A stretch of DNA of 64,000 nucleotides, taken from Nocardiopsis sp. N85 (GTDB lineage Bacteria > Actinomycetota > Actinomycetes > Streptosporangiales > Streptosporangiaceae). The position numbers and the translations under genes are program-made. The DNA is taken from positions 62,001-126,000 of the forward strand of contig NZ_JARBUT010000015.1 in the NCBI RefSeq assembly GCF_028882275.1. The letters run 5' to 3'. Positions within the stretch are counted from its first letter, which is position 1. The number at the start of each line of letters is the position of its first letter. The notes under the pieces are model-generated. The model worked only from the letters and a program-made list of their open reading frames with translations, made no database searches and had not been told where the DNA came from. Shown here in pieces: positions 9,533 through 19,845 of the stretch.

Positions 9533-9563
9533 CCCCGGTCCCGGCGAACGGCCGGGACCGGGG
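9533..9563 (-). terminator. Strong GC hairpin inside the MoxR operon
   Basis: CCCCGGTCCCGGC (9533-9545) pairs perfectly with GCCGGGACCGGGG (9551-9563) across a 5-base loop. It lies in the 91 bp between the stop of the 1637-residue gene and the moxR start. No U-tract follows. It may attenuate transcription or stabilise the 3' end of the upstream mRNA, separating expression of the large protein from the MoxR/VWA genes. Confidence 0.55.
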
Positions 9564-9576
9564 CGGGGGGCGGAGG

Positions 9577-12500
9577 TCACGAGGTCGGGGCGTCGCCCTC
9601 ACGGACACGTCGCCAGGCCTCGGCGAAGACCTCCGGAACCGGACGCACGGGCAGGTTCCGTTGCGGGAGCGGCGAGAGCACGGCCGTGCCGTTGATCCGC
9701 AGGTCGTACAGCGACGCCTTCCACGTCTCGAAGGGCAGGTCGGGGCCCTGCTTGATGTCGGTCCACGCGCCCGGCAGGAAGACCGTGCGACCGGCTCGGG
9801 CGCGTTTGGCCGTCATGACCAGGCCTCGGTCGAGCAGTTCGGTCCGGGCCCTGCCGTGCCGGGCCGGACTCCATCCGTTGACGGCGCGGATCCGCTTGTC
9901 GGTGGGCTCCAGGACCGCGAGCAGTTGCAGGTACAGCCGGGCGGCGTCCTCGGACAACCCGAGTGTCCCGGCGGCCTCGGCGAACAGCTCCGGTACGGAG
10001 GCCGCCGGATCGTACTCGTGGGCGCCCTCGGGCAGCGCTCCGGAGGCGATACGGTCGGCGATCGCCGTGTACCCGGGGCTGCGCAGCAGGTCCACGGTCC
10101 GCACGGCGGAGGAGCCGTGCGAGGGGAACTCGTCCCCTTGGATCAGGGCGCGCAGCGTCCCGGAGTGCACCCCGTCGTCGAAACGGGCGGGACGGAACCA
10201 CAGCCGCAGGCCGTAGGCCTCACCGGACAGGACCACCGTGCCGTTGTCGGTGGCCTCGATGGGGGTGGCCCCGCCGACGGCGGCCCGGTAGGGCTCCCCG
10301 CCGATCCGCTCCCGCAGCGCCTCACGCCCCTCCCCCCAGAAGGAGCCCACGCTCAGCAGCAGTTCGGGGGCGTCCAGGCGGGCACGCAGGATCCGCAGGG
10401 TCCCGGGGACGGCCTCACGGACGGGGTCGCCCGCGGGGAGTTCGGCGTGGACCCAGGGGATCAGCAACGCGAACTCCGCGAGCAGACCTTCCAGGGCCGA
10501 CGCCCGCGCGGGTTCGTGCCGGACCTCGATCCGGACGCGGTTGTAGGACTCCTCCGACTCCAGCCGGCTGCGCGTGTCCGTGGTCAGGACCGGGTCGTGG
10601 GAGGGGTCCATCAACAGGCGCAGCGTAGCGGTGCCGGTGGGAGGCCACGGGGTCTGGAGGGCGGCCAGGACCGCGGGCGACAGGGGCTCGCGGACCCCCT
10701 TCAGCCGGTTCCAGGCGTCGGCGAGGCGTTCGGCCGCCGCGCGCGTCCCCTCCGGGGACCACAGGGCGGCGAACTCCTCGGGGGTTCGCGGCAGGGCGTC
10801 GCGGTACAGCTCCAGCACGGTCTCCCGGTCCACCGCGCCCAGTTCCCGGGCGCCGATCCAGGTCTGCGTCTCCGTCAAGCCGATCGCCCTGCGCGCTTCG
10901 GTGGTGAAGGCGTTCTCATGGAAGCGCTGGACCAACAGCATGGCGGCGGCCTCCGTGGGCAGGCCGGTGCGCGCGGCCAAGGCGTCGACCGCCTCGGGGC
11001 TCCAGGACAGCGGACCGTGCTCGGCCAGGGCGGCCAGGAACGCGGTGATCGCCCGAGCGGTGCCCCACCCCGGGGCGATCCGGGTGCGGCGCAGTTCCCG
11101 AACGCCCGGGGCCGTGGGCAGGGCGTCACCGGCCGACGTCTCGACGAACCACTGGGCCCGCTTCTCCTTCTTCGTCCTCTCCCGTTCGGGGACGTCCGGC
11201 ACGAGGTCGAGTCCGGCCCGGCGCCCGCCGTCGGCGCCGATCACGGAGGGATCGTGCCTCTCGTTGGAGAGCACGATACCCAGGTCCAGTTCCACGTCGG
11301 GGTCGGCGAACACGGTGTCGGCCCACCGGGTGAGAAGGTCGACCAGGACCGCGCGCTCGGCCTCCCCGGTCAGGGGTGAGGCCGCCGACCAGGCCAGGGT
11401 CCCGATCGAGCCGGGGAGCGAGGACCAGTCCAGGGCCGTCGACGGTCGCCCGCGCAGCGCGTCGAGGTCGTCCTCACCGCGCAGGAAGCGGGAGGTGGCC
11501 TCGATGTGGCCGCGCACGTCCCCGTCGCCGACGTGGTGCAAGGGCAGGAAGGGCCTGAGCGCGGTGAGGAGTTCCTCGGACTCGGGACCGACGGCGTCGA
11601 GTCCCTTGACCCGTTCGGCCTTCTCCAGGTAGGTGTCCAGGTCGTGCCGCAGCCGCGCGGCGGCGATCGCCAACCCCATGAGCCCGTCGATGATCCCCGG
11701 AGCCGGTGGGGCGCCCTCCGGGGAGGACAGCAGGGCCGTGACCGCCCGACGGGTGCCGGCCAGAGGGCCGTCGGCCGCCGTGACGGGGGCCTTGGCGACG
11801 ATCATGGACCGTGCGGCCGGCGTCATCCGGTCGCGCTCGGCCAGGGCCGCCGCCACCAGGTCCTTCAGGTCGGCGCCGCGCACGGTGCGCAGGAACGCCG
11901 AGGCGGCGGTGTCGCGCGGCCTCATGAAGTACCAGAACAGCATGGGCGGCAGGTGGGGTGTGCCCCATTTGGCGGTGCAGTCGCAGGCCCCGCCGAGATG
12001 GCAGCTCCACAACCGGCGGCCCTCGGTGTCGACGAGGCCGATCCCGTTGGCGTTGGTGAGGACGTGGGTGTCCTCACCACCGGGTGGGGTGAACAGGCCG
12101 ATCGCGGGCAGGAACCGGTGTCCTCGGTTCTCCGTGGTGCGGATCCGGACCTCACGTCCGTCGGTGGAGACGATCCGGTGGAGGCCCTCACCGGCCCGGC
12201 CGCGCACGATCGCGAACCCGGCCGGGCCCTCGGTGTTCCCGAGCGGGCCTTCGGTCGCCGGTTCGACGAGCGGCACCAGGGTGGACAGCCACGGCATCAG
12301 CGTCTCCCCCTCACCGATCCGCTGTTCCTCCAGGAAGGCGGGCAGGCTGGCCCGCCCGAAGGCGCCGGTGGCGGGGTCGACCTCCACCGCGACGTCCCGC
12401 TGTTCGTCACGGGTCCAGAAGGTCCGCCCGTCGGAGAGCACGTGCCGGTCGCGGAGCCCGTCGACGTCCCCGGCCCGCAGGGCGCGTCGACCGTTCATGC

Positions 12501-14490
12501 GGGCTCCGTCGGCGGTCGCCTGGGCCACCCCGGGGGTCTGATCGCGCCACATGGCCCCGTGGACCACCGAGTCGTAGTCGAAGGCGAGTCGTTCGTCGGG
12601 GGCGTCGGACCAGTAACCGAAGTGGTCGTGATCCTTGGTGTAGGACACCAGGAACCGGCCCTGGACGTAGAGCGCGCCGGTGGCGGTGGCCCCCCTGGGC
12701 AGCATCAGGTGGTGCTCGGCCACGCGTTCCCGAGGGCCCACCGCGATGGCCCGCTCCTGTGAGCAGAGGGTGTAGACCGGCCAGGAGGAGGTGCCGTGGA
12801 GCTCGGTGCCGCCGCCACCGTGGGCGCCCAGTTCGAGGGCGGCCTCCTCCAGCGCCGGCCAGGTGTACTCGTCGACGATGCCGCTGTTGAGGGTCCGGGC
12901 CAGGAAGTCGGCGACGTCCAGGGCGGAGAGCCGGGCCAGGTGCCGGGGGAAGGCCCGGAAGATCTCGCCGTTCGTCTCGTGTCCCAGCGCCTCCAGTCGG
13001 TCGCGCAACCGGAACAGGCCACCGCCCTCCATCGCGGAGGTGAGCACCTCCAGCCGCCGTTCGACGTAGGGGTGCAGGTACTCGTAGGGGAGCAGGTCCT
13101 CCAGAACCTTTTGTCCGCCACGGTAACCGTAGCCGCTGCCGTAGGAGGCGACGGCCTCCTCCAGCAGCGGTTCCCACTCGGGGGCGGCGCGCAGGAACGC
13201 CAGGTCGCGGCGGGGGCCGCCGCGCGGGTGGTCCAGCCAGGTCTCCAGGTCGAGGGAGCCGCGCGCCCGGTCGGTGGTGACCGGGACGCCCAGTTCCAGG
13301 CACAGGTCGAGCAGATCGGCGGGGATGTTCGAGACGTACCGGCTCCGTCCCGAGACGGTGACCGGGGTCCCGTCGGCGCGCAGCCGGCCGGCGATCCGGG
13401 TGACCAGATCCAGGAACCCGTCGGGCAGCGACCTGTTCCATCCCCGGGTGTGGCCGATCATGCGGCTCACCCACCCGGCGGCGCCGCCGGGCACGGTCTG
13501 CGCGGGGTCGGCGAGCAGGTCCACCGCCCCCGCGTCGGCGAGAAGCCCCAGCCACCACCCGTGGAAGGGGGTGTCGCCGTAGCCGCCGGCGTTGACGAAC
13601 GTGCCCAGCAGGGTGCGTGCGACCTCGGTGTCGGACCGGCCCAGGGTCACCAGTCCGGAGCGGGCGGACTTCCAGAACCCTTCGGGGGCGGAGGCGGTGG
13701 CGGGCACGGTGAGGAGTTCGCGCAGCAGCGACGCCTCCTCCTCGGCGGGGACGAGCCCGGCGGCCTTGGCCAGGGAACGGATCTGCTTGACGAGACCGGT
13801 CCACGGCGGCAGCCCGCCCAGGGTGCGGCGCACCGCCAGTTCGCGGAACTCGGTGTAGGCGCGGTCGGGGGCGTAACGGCCGGACAACTCGACGGCGTGC
13901 GCGGCCAGGGCCTTGACCGTGAGGGCACCGGCGAACGCGAACTCCAGGAAGGACTCGCGTCGGGTGGTCTCGTCGACGGGCAGGCTGTAGACCTGTTCGG
14001 CCTCACGGGCGCGGCCGAACATGATGGCGGCGGTGCGGGCGTTGTCGGCGGCCAGGAAGGCGCGGCCGGCCTGCTCCCAGTAGGCGGGCAGGTGCGGGAT
14101 GGGGACCTCGGCGGCGATGCGGACGAACTCGTCGGAGGCCGGGCCGGGGCGGGTGGCGGCCAGGCGGGCGGCACCCTCCATCGGCCGGACCAGGGCCAGC
14201 GCCTCGGCCCGCCGGTCGGGGTCGTGGACGAGCGCCCACTCGGGGTAGCCCAGGCCGCGCGGGCGGGTCAGGGTCAGGGGCTCGGAATGGTGCGCGATGG
14301 CGAACCCGAGGAAGTCCATGGCGGAGTCCTCGGCGGGGGCCAGGGCGTCGGGGACCAGGCGCACGACCTGGCGGTCGCCCAGGGCCGGGTGGGTGTGGAC
14401 CCGCGCGGAGACGGGGTCGGTGTGCCCGTCGACGACGGCGTCGAGAGGGGCCAGACCGGCGTCGAGGAGGCCTTCGTGGGGGGTGGTCAC
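9577..14490 (-). CDS. Very large (1637 aa) conserved-type protein of unknown function
   Basis: I do not recognise a catalytic domain in this protein. It is soluble, with no signal peptide or membrane segment. The N-terminal half is Ala/Leu-rich and looks helical-repeat-like. A central part contains GGACDCTAKWG (CxC, a possible metal site), and the C-terminal third is mixed. The GTG start at 14490 is preceded by GGAGGAGAACAA and overlaps the TGA of the upstream DUF4132-like gene (GTGA), so the two are translationally coupled. In actinobacteria, proteins of this size next to DUF4132, MoxR, DUF5682 and SWIM genes recur and are usually annotated only as DNA-binding or hypothetical. Codon use (G/C third positions throughout) matches its neighbours and confirms that it is coding. 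Confidence 0.8.
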   Translation of the reverse strand: MTTPHEGLLDAGLAPLDAVVDGHTDPVSARVHTHPALGDRQVVRLVPDALAPAEDSAMDFLGFAIAHHSEPLTLTRPRGLGYPEWALVHDPDRRAEALALVRPMEGAARLAATRPGPASDEFVRIAAEVPIPHLPAYWEQAGRAFLAADNARTAAIMFGRAREAEQVYSLPVDETTRRESFLEFAFAGALTVKALAAHAVELSGRYAPDRAYTEFRELAVRRTLGGLPPWTGLVKQIRSLAKAAGLVPAEEEASLLRELLTVPATASAPEGFWKSARSGLVTLGRSDTEVARTLLGTFVNAGGYGDTPFHGWWLGLLADAGAVDLLADPAQTVPGGAAGWVSRMIGHTRGWNRSLPDGFLDLVTRIAGRLRADGTPVTVSGRSRYVSNIPADLLDLCLELGVPVTTDRARGSLDLETWLDHPRGGPRRDLAFLRAAPEWEPLLEEAVASYGSGYGYRGGQKVLEDLLPYEYLHPYVERRLEVLTSAMEGGGLFRLRDRLEALGHETNGEIFRAFPRHLARLSALDVADFLARTLNSGIVDEYTWPALEEAALELGAHGGGGTELHGTSSWPVYTLCSQERAIAVGPRERVAEHHLMLPRGATATGALYVQGRFLVSYTKDHDHFGYWSDAPDERLAFDYDSVVHGAMWRDQTPGVAQATADGARMNGRRALRAGDVDGLRDRHVLSDGRTFWTRDEQRDVAVEVDPATGAFGRASLPAFLEEQRIGEGETLMPWLSTLVPLVEPATEGPLGNTEGPAGFAIVRGRAGEGLHRIVSTDGREVRIRTTENRGHRFLPAIGLFTPPGGEDTHVLTNANGIGLVDTEGRRLWSCHLGGACDCTAKWGTPHLPPMLFWYFMRPRDTAASAFLRTVRGADLKDLVAAALAERDRMTPAARSMIVAKAPVTAADGPLAGTRRAVTALLSSPEGAPPAPGIIDGLMGLAIAAARLRHDLDTYLEKAERVKGLDAVGPESEELLTALRPFLPLHHVGDGDVRGHIEATSRFLRGEDDLDALRGRPSTALDWSSLPGSIGTLAWSAASPLTGEAERAVLVDLLTRWADTVFADPDVELDLGIVLSNERHDPSVIGADGGRRAGLDLVPDVPERERTKKEKRAQWFVETSAGDALPTAPGVRELRRTRIAPGWGTARAITAFLAALAEHGPLSWSPEAVDALAARTGLPTEAAAMLLVQRFHENAFTTEARRAIGLTETQTWIGARELGAVDRETVLELYRDALPRTPEEFAALWSPEGTRAAAERLADAWNRLKGVREPLSPAVLAALQTPWPPTGTATLRLLMDPSHDPVLTTDTRSRLESEESYNRVRIEVRHEPARASALEGLLAEFALLIPWVHAELPAGDPVREAVPGTLRILRARLDAPELLLSVGSFWGEGREALRERIGGEPYRAAVGGATPIEATDNGTVVLSGEAYGLRLWFRPARFDDGVHSGTLRALIQGDEFPSHGSSAVRTVDLLRSPGYTAIADRIASGALPEGAHEYDPAASVPELFAEAAGTLGLSEDAARLYLQLLAVLEPTDKRIRAVNGWSPARHGRARTELLDRGLVMTAKRARAGRTVFLPGAWTDIKQGPDLPFETWKASLYDLRINGTAVLSPLPQRNLPVRPVPEVFAEAWRRVREGDAPTS

Positions 14491-15368
14491 TTGTTCTCCT
14501 CCCGGGTGTTCTTACGGCCCGCGTAGATGAGTTCGGCCATGCGCACGCCCTCGGACCAGGCGACGGGGCCCACATCGGTGAGTCTCAAGGGGCGCTCGTC
14601 GGTGTCGACCCACAGCAGGGATCCGGTCTCGGTCTCCCAGTCGGGGGCGTCGGAGCCGATCCAGTGGCGGGCCTGCACCGGACGTCCGCCCTCGACGACC
14701 CGACAGGTCGCGTAACCGCCCCGGACGGGGAAGCCGTGGCGCTGGGCCAGGCCGGCGGCGTGGCGCAGTTCGTCGAACCGTCCGCCCGCGTAGTCGTCGA
14801 TCTGGGCGGCGTCGGCGGCGAAGGCGTCGGGGCGGCGGTGGATCTGGCGGGTGAGCTGGGGCAGGCGTTGGGTGATGTCGAGTTCCAGGGCGAACTCGCG
14901 TACGTCGGCCAGGTCCTCGATGAGCACGGGGTGCGGGGGGACGACCCGGTCGGCGTCCAGCCAGACGCTCTCGGCGTCCAGGTCCAGGACGCCGATCCGG
15001 CCCCGGTCGTCGACACCGCGCAGGAACCCGCCCTCCCCTCCCTCGACGGGGGCGACGAACAGGTCGGTGAGCAGATCCCGCCAGGTCGGGTCGGGCCACA
15101 CCGCGGCGATGACGGAGGCGGGCACCGGCAGGGAGCCCAGCAACCAGGACTCGACCCGGGCCGCGCAGTCGCGTTCGTGGCGTTCCAACCACAACAGCAC
15201 GTCGGCCAGGCGGCGCGCCTGATCGGATTCGCGCACCTTCTTGGGCACCGTCTTGAGCCTGCGTCCCTTGGCGTTGCGGCAGGCGAGGGTGGTGCCCTCC
15301 AGGGCGAGGGAGTAGCCGTCGGGACCGTCGGTCCAGACCGGCTGGGGGGAAGGGGAGGTCATCGGCAT
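14487..15368 (-). CDS. DUF4132-like protein, first gene of the MoxR/VWA operon
   Basis: This 293-residue protein is from the ATG at 15368; a second ATG at 15362 is equally possible. The C-terminal half has the pattern of the DUF4132 (MolR-like) C-terminal domain. It runs HPVLIEDLADVREFA, then QRLPQLTRQIHR, a Gly-rich turn and an ETGSLLWVDTD segment. N-terminally there is a Lys/Arg-rich basic patch (GRRLKTVPKKVRE). Function in this family is not established. It is the first gene of a five-gene minus-strand operon and shares a GTGA overlap with the 1637-residue gene. The upstream region is short (112 bp to the divergent DUF1203 gene) and should hold both promoters. Family assignment is by pattern recognition and moderate. 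Confidence 0.68.
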   Translation of the reverse strand: MPMTSPSPQPVWTDGPDGYSLALEGTTLACRNAKGRRLKTVPKKVRESDQARRLADVLLWLERHERDCAARVESWLLGSLPVPASVIAAVWPDPTWRDLLTDLFVAPVEGGEGGFLRGVDDRGRIGVLDLDAESVWLDADRVVPPHPVLIEDLADVREFALELDITQRLPQLTRQIHRRPDAFAADAAQIDDYAGGRFDELRHAAGLAQRHGFPVRGGYATCRVVEGGRPVQARHWIGSDAPDWETETGSLLWVDTDERPLRLTDVGPVAWSEGVRMAELIYAGRKNTREENK

Positions 15369-15480
15369 GTCTGAGGTTATAGCGGTCTCCTGTGACAAGA
15401 GCGCGGTCCCGGGGAGCACCGGTGGACGCGATGTCCGATGAGTGCCGGCCCGATCGCGGCCCGTGCGCGATCCTGCTCCC

Positions 15481-15993
15481 ATGAACACGGTGATCACATC
15501 GCACGAGATCCGGGCGATCGCCCCGGAGGTCCTGGAACGGTTGCGCGTCGCCGACGACGCCGGCCGTGTCCGACCGATCCGCACCGATCCCGAGGGCGGC
15601 GCCCCCTTGCGCTGCTGTCTGCGGCGGAGCCGGGCCGGGGAGCGGATCATGCTCGTCTCCTACGCCCCGTTGCGGGTCCGGCCCGGGGCGCACGGCGTCG
15701 ACGCGGGCGCCTATGACGAGGTCGGCCCGGTCTTCGTCCACGGCGACGAGTGCGGCGGACCGGCCCACGGAACGGGGTATCCGGTCGCGTTGCACGGACC
15801 GCTGCGGGTCCTGCGCGCCTACGACGCCCGGGGCCGCATCCTGGGCGGGCGACTGATCGAGCTGCCCGACGCGCGGGCCGGGGAGGTCGACGGCGTCCTG
15901 ACGGAGATGTTCGCCGACCCCGACGTGGCGTTGGTCCACGTGCGCGCGGTGGTGTTCGGCTGTTTCCTGGCCGAGGCCCGACCGATCCGCTGA
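15481..15993 (+). CDS. DUF1203 family protein
   Basis: This 170-residue protein matches the DUF1203 family in length and landmarks. It opens with an N-terminal strand, then LRCCLRRSRAGERIMLVSYAP, a GPVFVHGDEC segment, and a C-terminal VHVRAVVFGCFLAEA. The family is small, soluble and functionally uncharacterised. The paired cysteines (RCC) and the HGDEC motif are typical of the family. The start at 15481 is ATG with a weak ribosome-binding site; an in-frame upstream start at 15442 is less likely. It is divergent from the MoxR operon and convergent with ctaB, from which it is separated by a bidirectional terminator. Confidence 0.82.
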   Translation: MNTVITSHEIRAIAPEVLERLRVADDAGRVRPIRTDPEGGAPLRCCLRRSRAGERIMLVSYAPLRVRPGAHGVDAGAYDEVGPVFVHGDECGGPAHGTGYPVALHGPLRVLRAYDARGRILGGRLIELPDARAGEVDGVLTEMFADPDVALVHVRAVVFGCFLAEARPIR

Positions 15994-16012
15994 ACGCCGG
16001 CCCCGGGAACGA

Positions 16013-16044
16013 CCGTGGCGGCGCCCCGAGGGGCGCCGCCACGG
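16013..16044. terminator. Bidirectional terminator between DUF1203 gene and ctaB
   Basis: CCGTGGCGGCGCCCC and its exact complement GGGGCGCCGCCACGG meet with almost no loop, giving a stem of about 14 bp. It lies between two convergent stops (15993 and 16066), where a shared terminator is expected. Confidence 0.75.
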
Positions 16045-16065
16045 CGGACGGGTCGTCGGTCCGGG

Positions 16066-17031
16066 TCAGCCCAAGAGGCCGGCGAGCAGCGGGTCGACCG
16101 TGACGGCCACGAACAGCAACGCCAGGTAGGCGTTGGACAGGTGGAAGAAGCCCATCGTCTTGAGCTGCGCGCCGCTCACCCCGGCGCGGGAGCGCTGGAG
16201 CAGACGGTGGGCCTGGACGATCAGCAGGGCGCCGAGCGCGGTCGCGACCGCACCGTAGAACCAGGTGGTACCGGCCACCGGCCAGAAGATCAGCGACACG
16301 ACCACGGTGGCCCAGCTGTACAGGACGCACTCCAGCAGGACCCGGCGGTCGCTGGCGACCACCGGCAGCATCGGGACCTTGGCCTGCGCGTAGTCCTCCT
16401 TGTAGCGCATGGCGAGCGTCCAGGTGTGCGGCGGCGTCCAGAAGAACACGACCAGGAAGAGGACGAACGGCGCCCAGTCCAGGCTGTTGGTGACGGCGGA
16501 CCAGCCGATGAGGACGGGCATGCACCCGGCGATGCCGCCCCACACCACGTTCTGCGCGGTGCGGCGCTTGAGCAGCAGGGTGTAGACGAAGATGTAGAAC
16601 GCGATCGCGAAGACCGACAGCGCCGCCGAGAGCAGGTTCACCAGCAGGGCGAACCCGACCGTGGATCCGATCGCCAGGATCAGCCCGTAGACGAGCGCGC
16701 CACGCGGTGTGACCAGTGCCATCGCACCGGGCCGTTGGCGGGTGCGACGCATCTCACGGTCGATGTCGCGGTCGATGTAGCAGTTCATCGCGTTCGCGCT
16801 GGCCGCCGACATCGTGCCGAACAGCAGCGTGTACACGGCGGTCCACAGCGGTGGGACGCCACCGGCCGCGACGAACATCACCGGGATCGTGGTGATGAGC
16901 AGCAGCTCGATGACGCGGGGTTTGGAGAGGGCCACATAGGCGCGCACGTACTCGCCGAAGGAGGCCTTGCGGGAGGCCTCGGGCACGGCGTCGTCGGACG
17001 TGGTGCGGGGCGCGGGGTCAGCGAGGGCCAT
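16066..17031 (-). CDS. ctaB: Protoheme IX farnesyltransferase (heme O synthase)
   Basis: CtaB transfers a farnesyl group to heme B to make heme O, the substrate of CtaA, and works in the membrane. The 321-residue length is usual. The UbiA-type aspartate motif is clear: [22 protein letters not shown] contains both N/DxxxD and the following DxxxR. The second loop aspartates are replaced by the [14 protein letters not shown] region normal for CtaB. About nine hydrophobic segments follow the motif. The gene is divergent from tkt, as in most actinobacteria. Start ATG at 17031 has no strong ribosome-binding site, and the first 25 residues are a non-conserved soluble extension. Confidence 0.95.
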   Translation of the reverse strand: MALADPAPRTTSDDAVPEASRKASFGEYVRAYVALSKPRVIELLLITTIPVMFVAAGGVPPLWTAVYTLLFGTMSAASANAMNCYIDRDIDREMRRTRQRPGAMALVTPRGALVYGLILAIGSTVGFALLVNLLSAALSVFAIAFYIFVYTLLLKRRTAQNVVWGGIAGCMPVLIGWSAVTNSLDWAPFVLFLVVFFWTPPHTWTLAMRYKEDYAQAKVPMLPVVASDRRVLLECVLYSWATVVVSLIFWPVAGTTWFYGAVATALGALLIVQAHRLLQRSRAGVSGAQLKTMGFFHLSNAYLALLFVAVTVDPLLAGLLG

Positions 17032-17685
17032 CGGTCACCGTGTCCCCACTGCCGGACGGCTCGCTCGCGTCCCCACGGGGGGCACCGGCTCGGTTTCAGA
17101 CACGCGGATACCTCGACAACTCTAGGGTCTTCGACACTGCTCGCCACGCGGGGTCGGGCGGACCGACGAAAAGCGTCATGATCGGCGGAAACCCCGTCAA
17201 CGACATACTGTAGTACTTGTTCGCGGGGCCCGAGGACCAGCCCCCTCCGATGCGAAAGTCCCAGGTCCTTCGGCACGTCAGGGCGGTCGGCCACGGCGGG
17301 TCACAGAAGGGTCGCACACGCCCCGCACGCCCGCCAGCCGCCACGCACCCGCTCCCCCACCGCCCGACCGGCCGTCTGCGGGGTGCCCGGACGAGCGTGT
17401 GAGCGGTGTCGGGCAACGACATCTCCGGTTACGGACGATAGGCTCGAAGTCGACCGAACCAGCCCCGGTTCCGGACACGCTCCCGGCCGCCACCGGCCGA
17501 GAGCGGCACACGGCCCACGGTGTTCGGGACGAGAACACGATCACGGCCCACCCCCGCGCCCCTTGAGCCCCGCCCCGACGGCGGGTCGCCAGGGTGCCCG
17601 GCGACGGTGCGGACGACCGATGCGACACCGACCCCACACCCGGGCCGGAACCGGGGACGTGCCCGAGAAGGAGAAACGAGAGTCC
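17032..17685. promoter_or_regulatory. Divergent ctaB/tkt control region
   Basis: This is a 654-bp stretch without a convincing gene. It contains a TACTGTAGTA near-palindrome (17206-17215) overlapping the perfect 6-mer AGTACT, set in the least GC-rich part of the spacer about 175 bp before ctaB. A TAGGCT hexamer at 17439-17444 resembles an actinobacterial -10 for tkt. No good -35 was found. Both assignments are guesses from composition and spacing. Confidence 0.35.
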
Positions 17686-19779
17686 GTGAACGCCCACACC
17701 CCGCAGGCCCTGGAGTGGTCGGACCTCGACCGCCGCGCCGTCGACACGGTCCGCGCCCTGGCCATGGACGCCGTAGAGAAGTCGGGTAACGGACACCCCG
17801 GCACCGCGATGAGTCTCGCACCCGCCGCCTACCTCCTGTTCCAGAAGATCATGCGGCACGACCCGGCCGCCCCCGAGTGGGTGGGCCGCGACCGCTTCGT
17901 GCTGTCCGCCGGCCACTCCAGCCTGACCCTGTACATCCAGCTCTACCTGGCCGGCTACGGACTGGAACTGGACGACCTCAAGGCTCTGCGGCAGTGGGAC
18001 AGCCGCACCCCGGGACATCCGGAGTTCAGCCACACCCCCGGTGTCGAGACCACCACCGGTCCGCTCGGCCAGGGTGTCGGCAACGCCGTCGGCATGGCCA
18101 TGGCGGCGCGCCGCGAGCGCGGCCTGTACAACCCCGAGGCCGGCCCCGGCGCCAGCCCCTTCGACCACCACATCTACGCCATCTGCTCCGACGGCGACGT
18201 GCAGGAGGGCGTGAGCCACGAGGCCAGCGCCCTGGCCGGCACCCAGAACCTGGGCAACCTCACCCTCATCTGGGACGACAACCGGATCTCCATCGAGGAC
18301 GACACCCGCGTCGCGCACTCCGAGGACGTGGCCGAGCGCTACCGGGCCTACGGCTGGCACGTCGAGGAGGTGGACTGGACCTCCGGCGGCGAGTACGCCG
18401 AGGACGTCGACGCCCTGTACCGGGCGATCCTCAACGGCAAGGCCGAGACCGAGCGTCCCACCTTCATCCGCCTGCGCACCGTCATCGGTTGGCCGGCGCC
18501 CAACAAGCAGAACACCGGCGCCATCCACGGCGCGGCCATCGGCGCCGCCGAGATCAGCGCCACGAAGGAACTCCTCGGCCTGACCGACGAGCCGTTCCAC
18601 GTCGACGACGACGTCATCGAGCACACCCGCGCCGCGCTGGAGCGGGGCCGCACCGCCCGCGCCGAGTGGGAGACCCACTTCGAGGCCTGGCGTCGCGGCG
18701 CCGGCGAGCAGGGCGAGCTGTTCGACCGCCTCCAGTCCGGCAAGCTGCCCGAGGGCTGGGAGCAGGCGCTGCCGACCTTCGAACCCAGCGAGAAGGGCGT
18801 GGCCACCCGCAGCGCCAGCGGCTCGGTCCTCACCGCCGTCGCCCCCCTGCTGCCCGAGCTGTGGGGCGGTTCCGCCGACCTCGCCGGCTCCAACAACACC
18901 ACGCCCAAGGGCGAGCCGTCGTTCCTGCCCTTCGACCGGGCCAGCTCGATGTTCCCCGGCAACCCGTACGGTCGCGTGCTGCACTTCGGTGTCCGTGAGC
19001 ACGGCATGGGCTCGATCCTCAACGGCATCGCCCTGCACGGCCCCACCCGCCCCTACGGCGGCACCTTCCTGGTGTTCAGCGACTACATGCGCCCGTCGGT
19101 GCGGCTGGCCGCGCTCATGAAGCTCCCCGTGACCTACGTGTGGACGCACGACTCCATCGGTCTGGGCGAGGACGGTCCCACCCACCAGCCGGTCGAGCAC
19201 CTGTGGTCGCTGCGCGCCATCCCGGGTCTGGACGTGGTCCGCCCGGCCGACGCCAACGAGACCGCCGTGGTCTGGCGCAGGATCCTGGAGAACCCCCACG
19301 GCCCGGCCGCCCTGGCGCTGACCCGCCAGAACGTCCCGGTCCTGGACCGCTCCGAGTACGCCCCGGCCGAGGGCGCCGCCAAGGGCGGCTACATCCTCGC
19401 CGAGGCCACCGGCGGTTCCCCCGCGGCGATCATCATCGCCACCGGCAGCGAGGTGCAGCTGGCCTTGGCCGCCCGCACCGAGCTGGAGGACGCCGGCACC
19501 CCCACCCGTGTGGTGTCCATGCCGTGCGTGGAGTGGTTCGAGGCCCAGAGCCGGGAGTACCGCGAGCAGGTCCTGCCGCCGTCGGTGCGCACCCGCGTCT
19601 CCGTCGAGGCCGGCATCGCGCTGGGGTGGCGTTCCCACGTCGGCGACGCCGGCGAGTCGGTCTCCCTGGAGCACTTCGGGGCCTCCGCGCCCTACCAGAC
19701 GCTGTACGAGAAGTTCGGGATCACCTCCGAGGCCGTCGTCGCCGCTGTCCGCAGCAGCGCCGCCAAGGCCGGACGCTGA
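17686..19779 (+). CDS. tkt: Transketolase
   Basis: Transketolase moves two-carbon units between sugar phosphates in the non-oxidative pentose phosphate pathway, using thiamine diphosphate. The 697-residue product has the full family set: [11 protein letters not shown] near the N terminus, GPLGQG, the ThDP motif beginning [19 protein letters not shown], and the pyrimidine-domain [22 protein letters not shown] at 17686 follows AAGGAGAAACG at a good distance, so the open frame upstream of it (from 17383) is not used. It heads the cluster tkt-tal-zwf-opcA-pgl and is followed by a strong hairpin. Confidence 0.97.
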   Translation: MNAHTPQALEWSDLDRRAVDTVRALAMDAVEKSGNGHPGTAMSLAPAAYLLFQKIMRHDPAAPEWVGRDRFVLSAGHSSLTLYIQLYLAGYGLELDDLKALRQWDSRTPGHPEFSHTPGVETTTGPLGQGVGNAVGMAMAARRERGLYNPEAGPGASPFDHHIYAICSDGDVQEGVSHEASALAGTQNLGNLTLIWDDNRISIEDDTRVAHSEDVAERYRAYGWHVEEVDWTSGGEYAEDVDALYRAILNGKAETERPTFIRLRTVIGWPAPNKQNTGAIHGAAIGAAEISATKELLGLTDEPFHVDDDVIEHTRAALERGRTARAEWETHFEAWRRGAGEQGELFDRLQSGKLPEGWEQALPTFEPSEKGVATRSASGSVLTAVAPLLPELWGGSADLAGSNNTTPKGEPSFLPFDRASSMFPGNPYGRVLHFGVREHGMGSILNGIALHGPTRPYGGTFLVFSDYMRPSVRLAALMKLPVTYVWTHDSIGLGEDGPTHQPVEHLWSLRAIPGLDVVRPADANETAVVWRRILENPHGPAALALTRQNVPVLDRSEYAPAEGAAKGGYILAEATGGSPAAIIIATGSEVQLALAARTELEDAGTPTRVVSMPCVEWFEAQSREYREQVLPPSVRTRVSVEAGIALGWRSHVGDAGESVSLEHFGASAPYQTLYEKFGITSEAVVAAVRSSAAKAGR

Positions 19780-19783
19780 CATC

Positions 19784-19818
19784 GCGGGCCCCGCCGGAGA
19801 CACACCGGCGGGGCCCGC
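19784..19818 (+). terminator. 14-bp hairpin between tkt and tal
   Basis: GCGGGCCCCGCCGG (19784-19797) pairs perfectly with CCGGCGGGGCCCGC (19805-19818) across a 7-base loop, 5 bp after the tkt stop. No U-tract follows. It either terminates a tkt-only transcript or partly attenuates read-through into tal. Confidence 0.7.
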
Positions 19819-19845
19819 GCTCCCTGTGAGAGGAAGGCGCACACC

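Noticed and set aside
9094-11379. A 761-codon plus-strand frame opposite moxR and the 1637-residue gene
   Set aside because: Gly/Arg-rich shadow of the real genes; third-position composition supports the minus strand.
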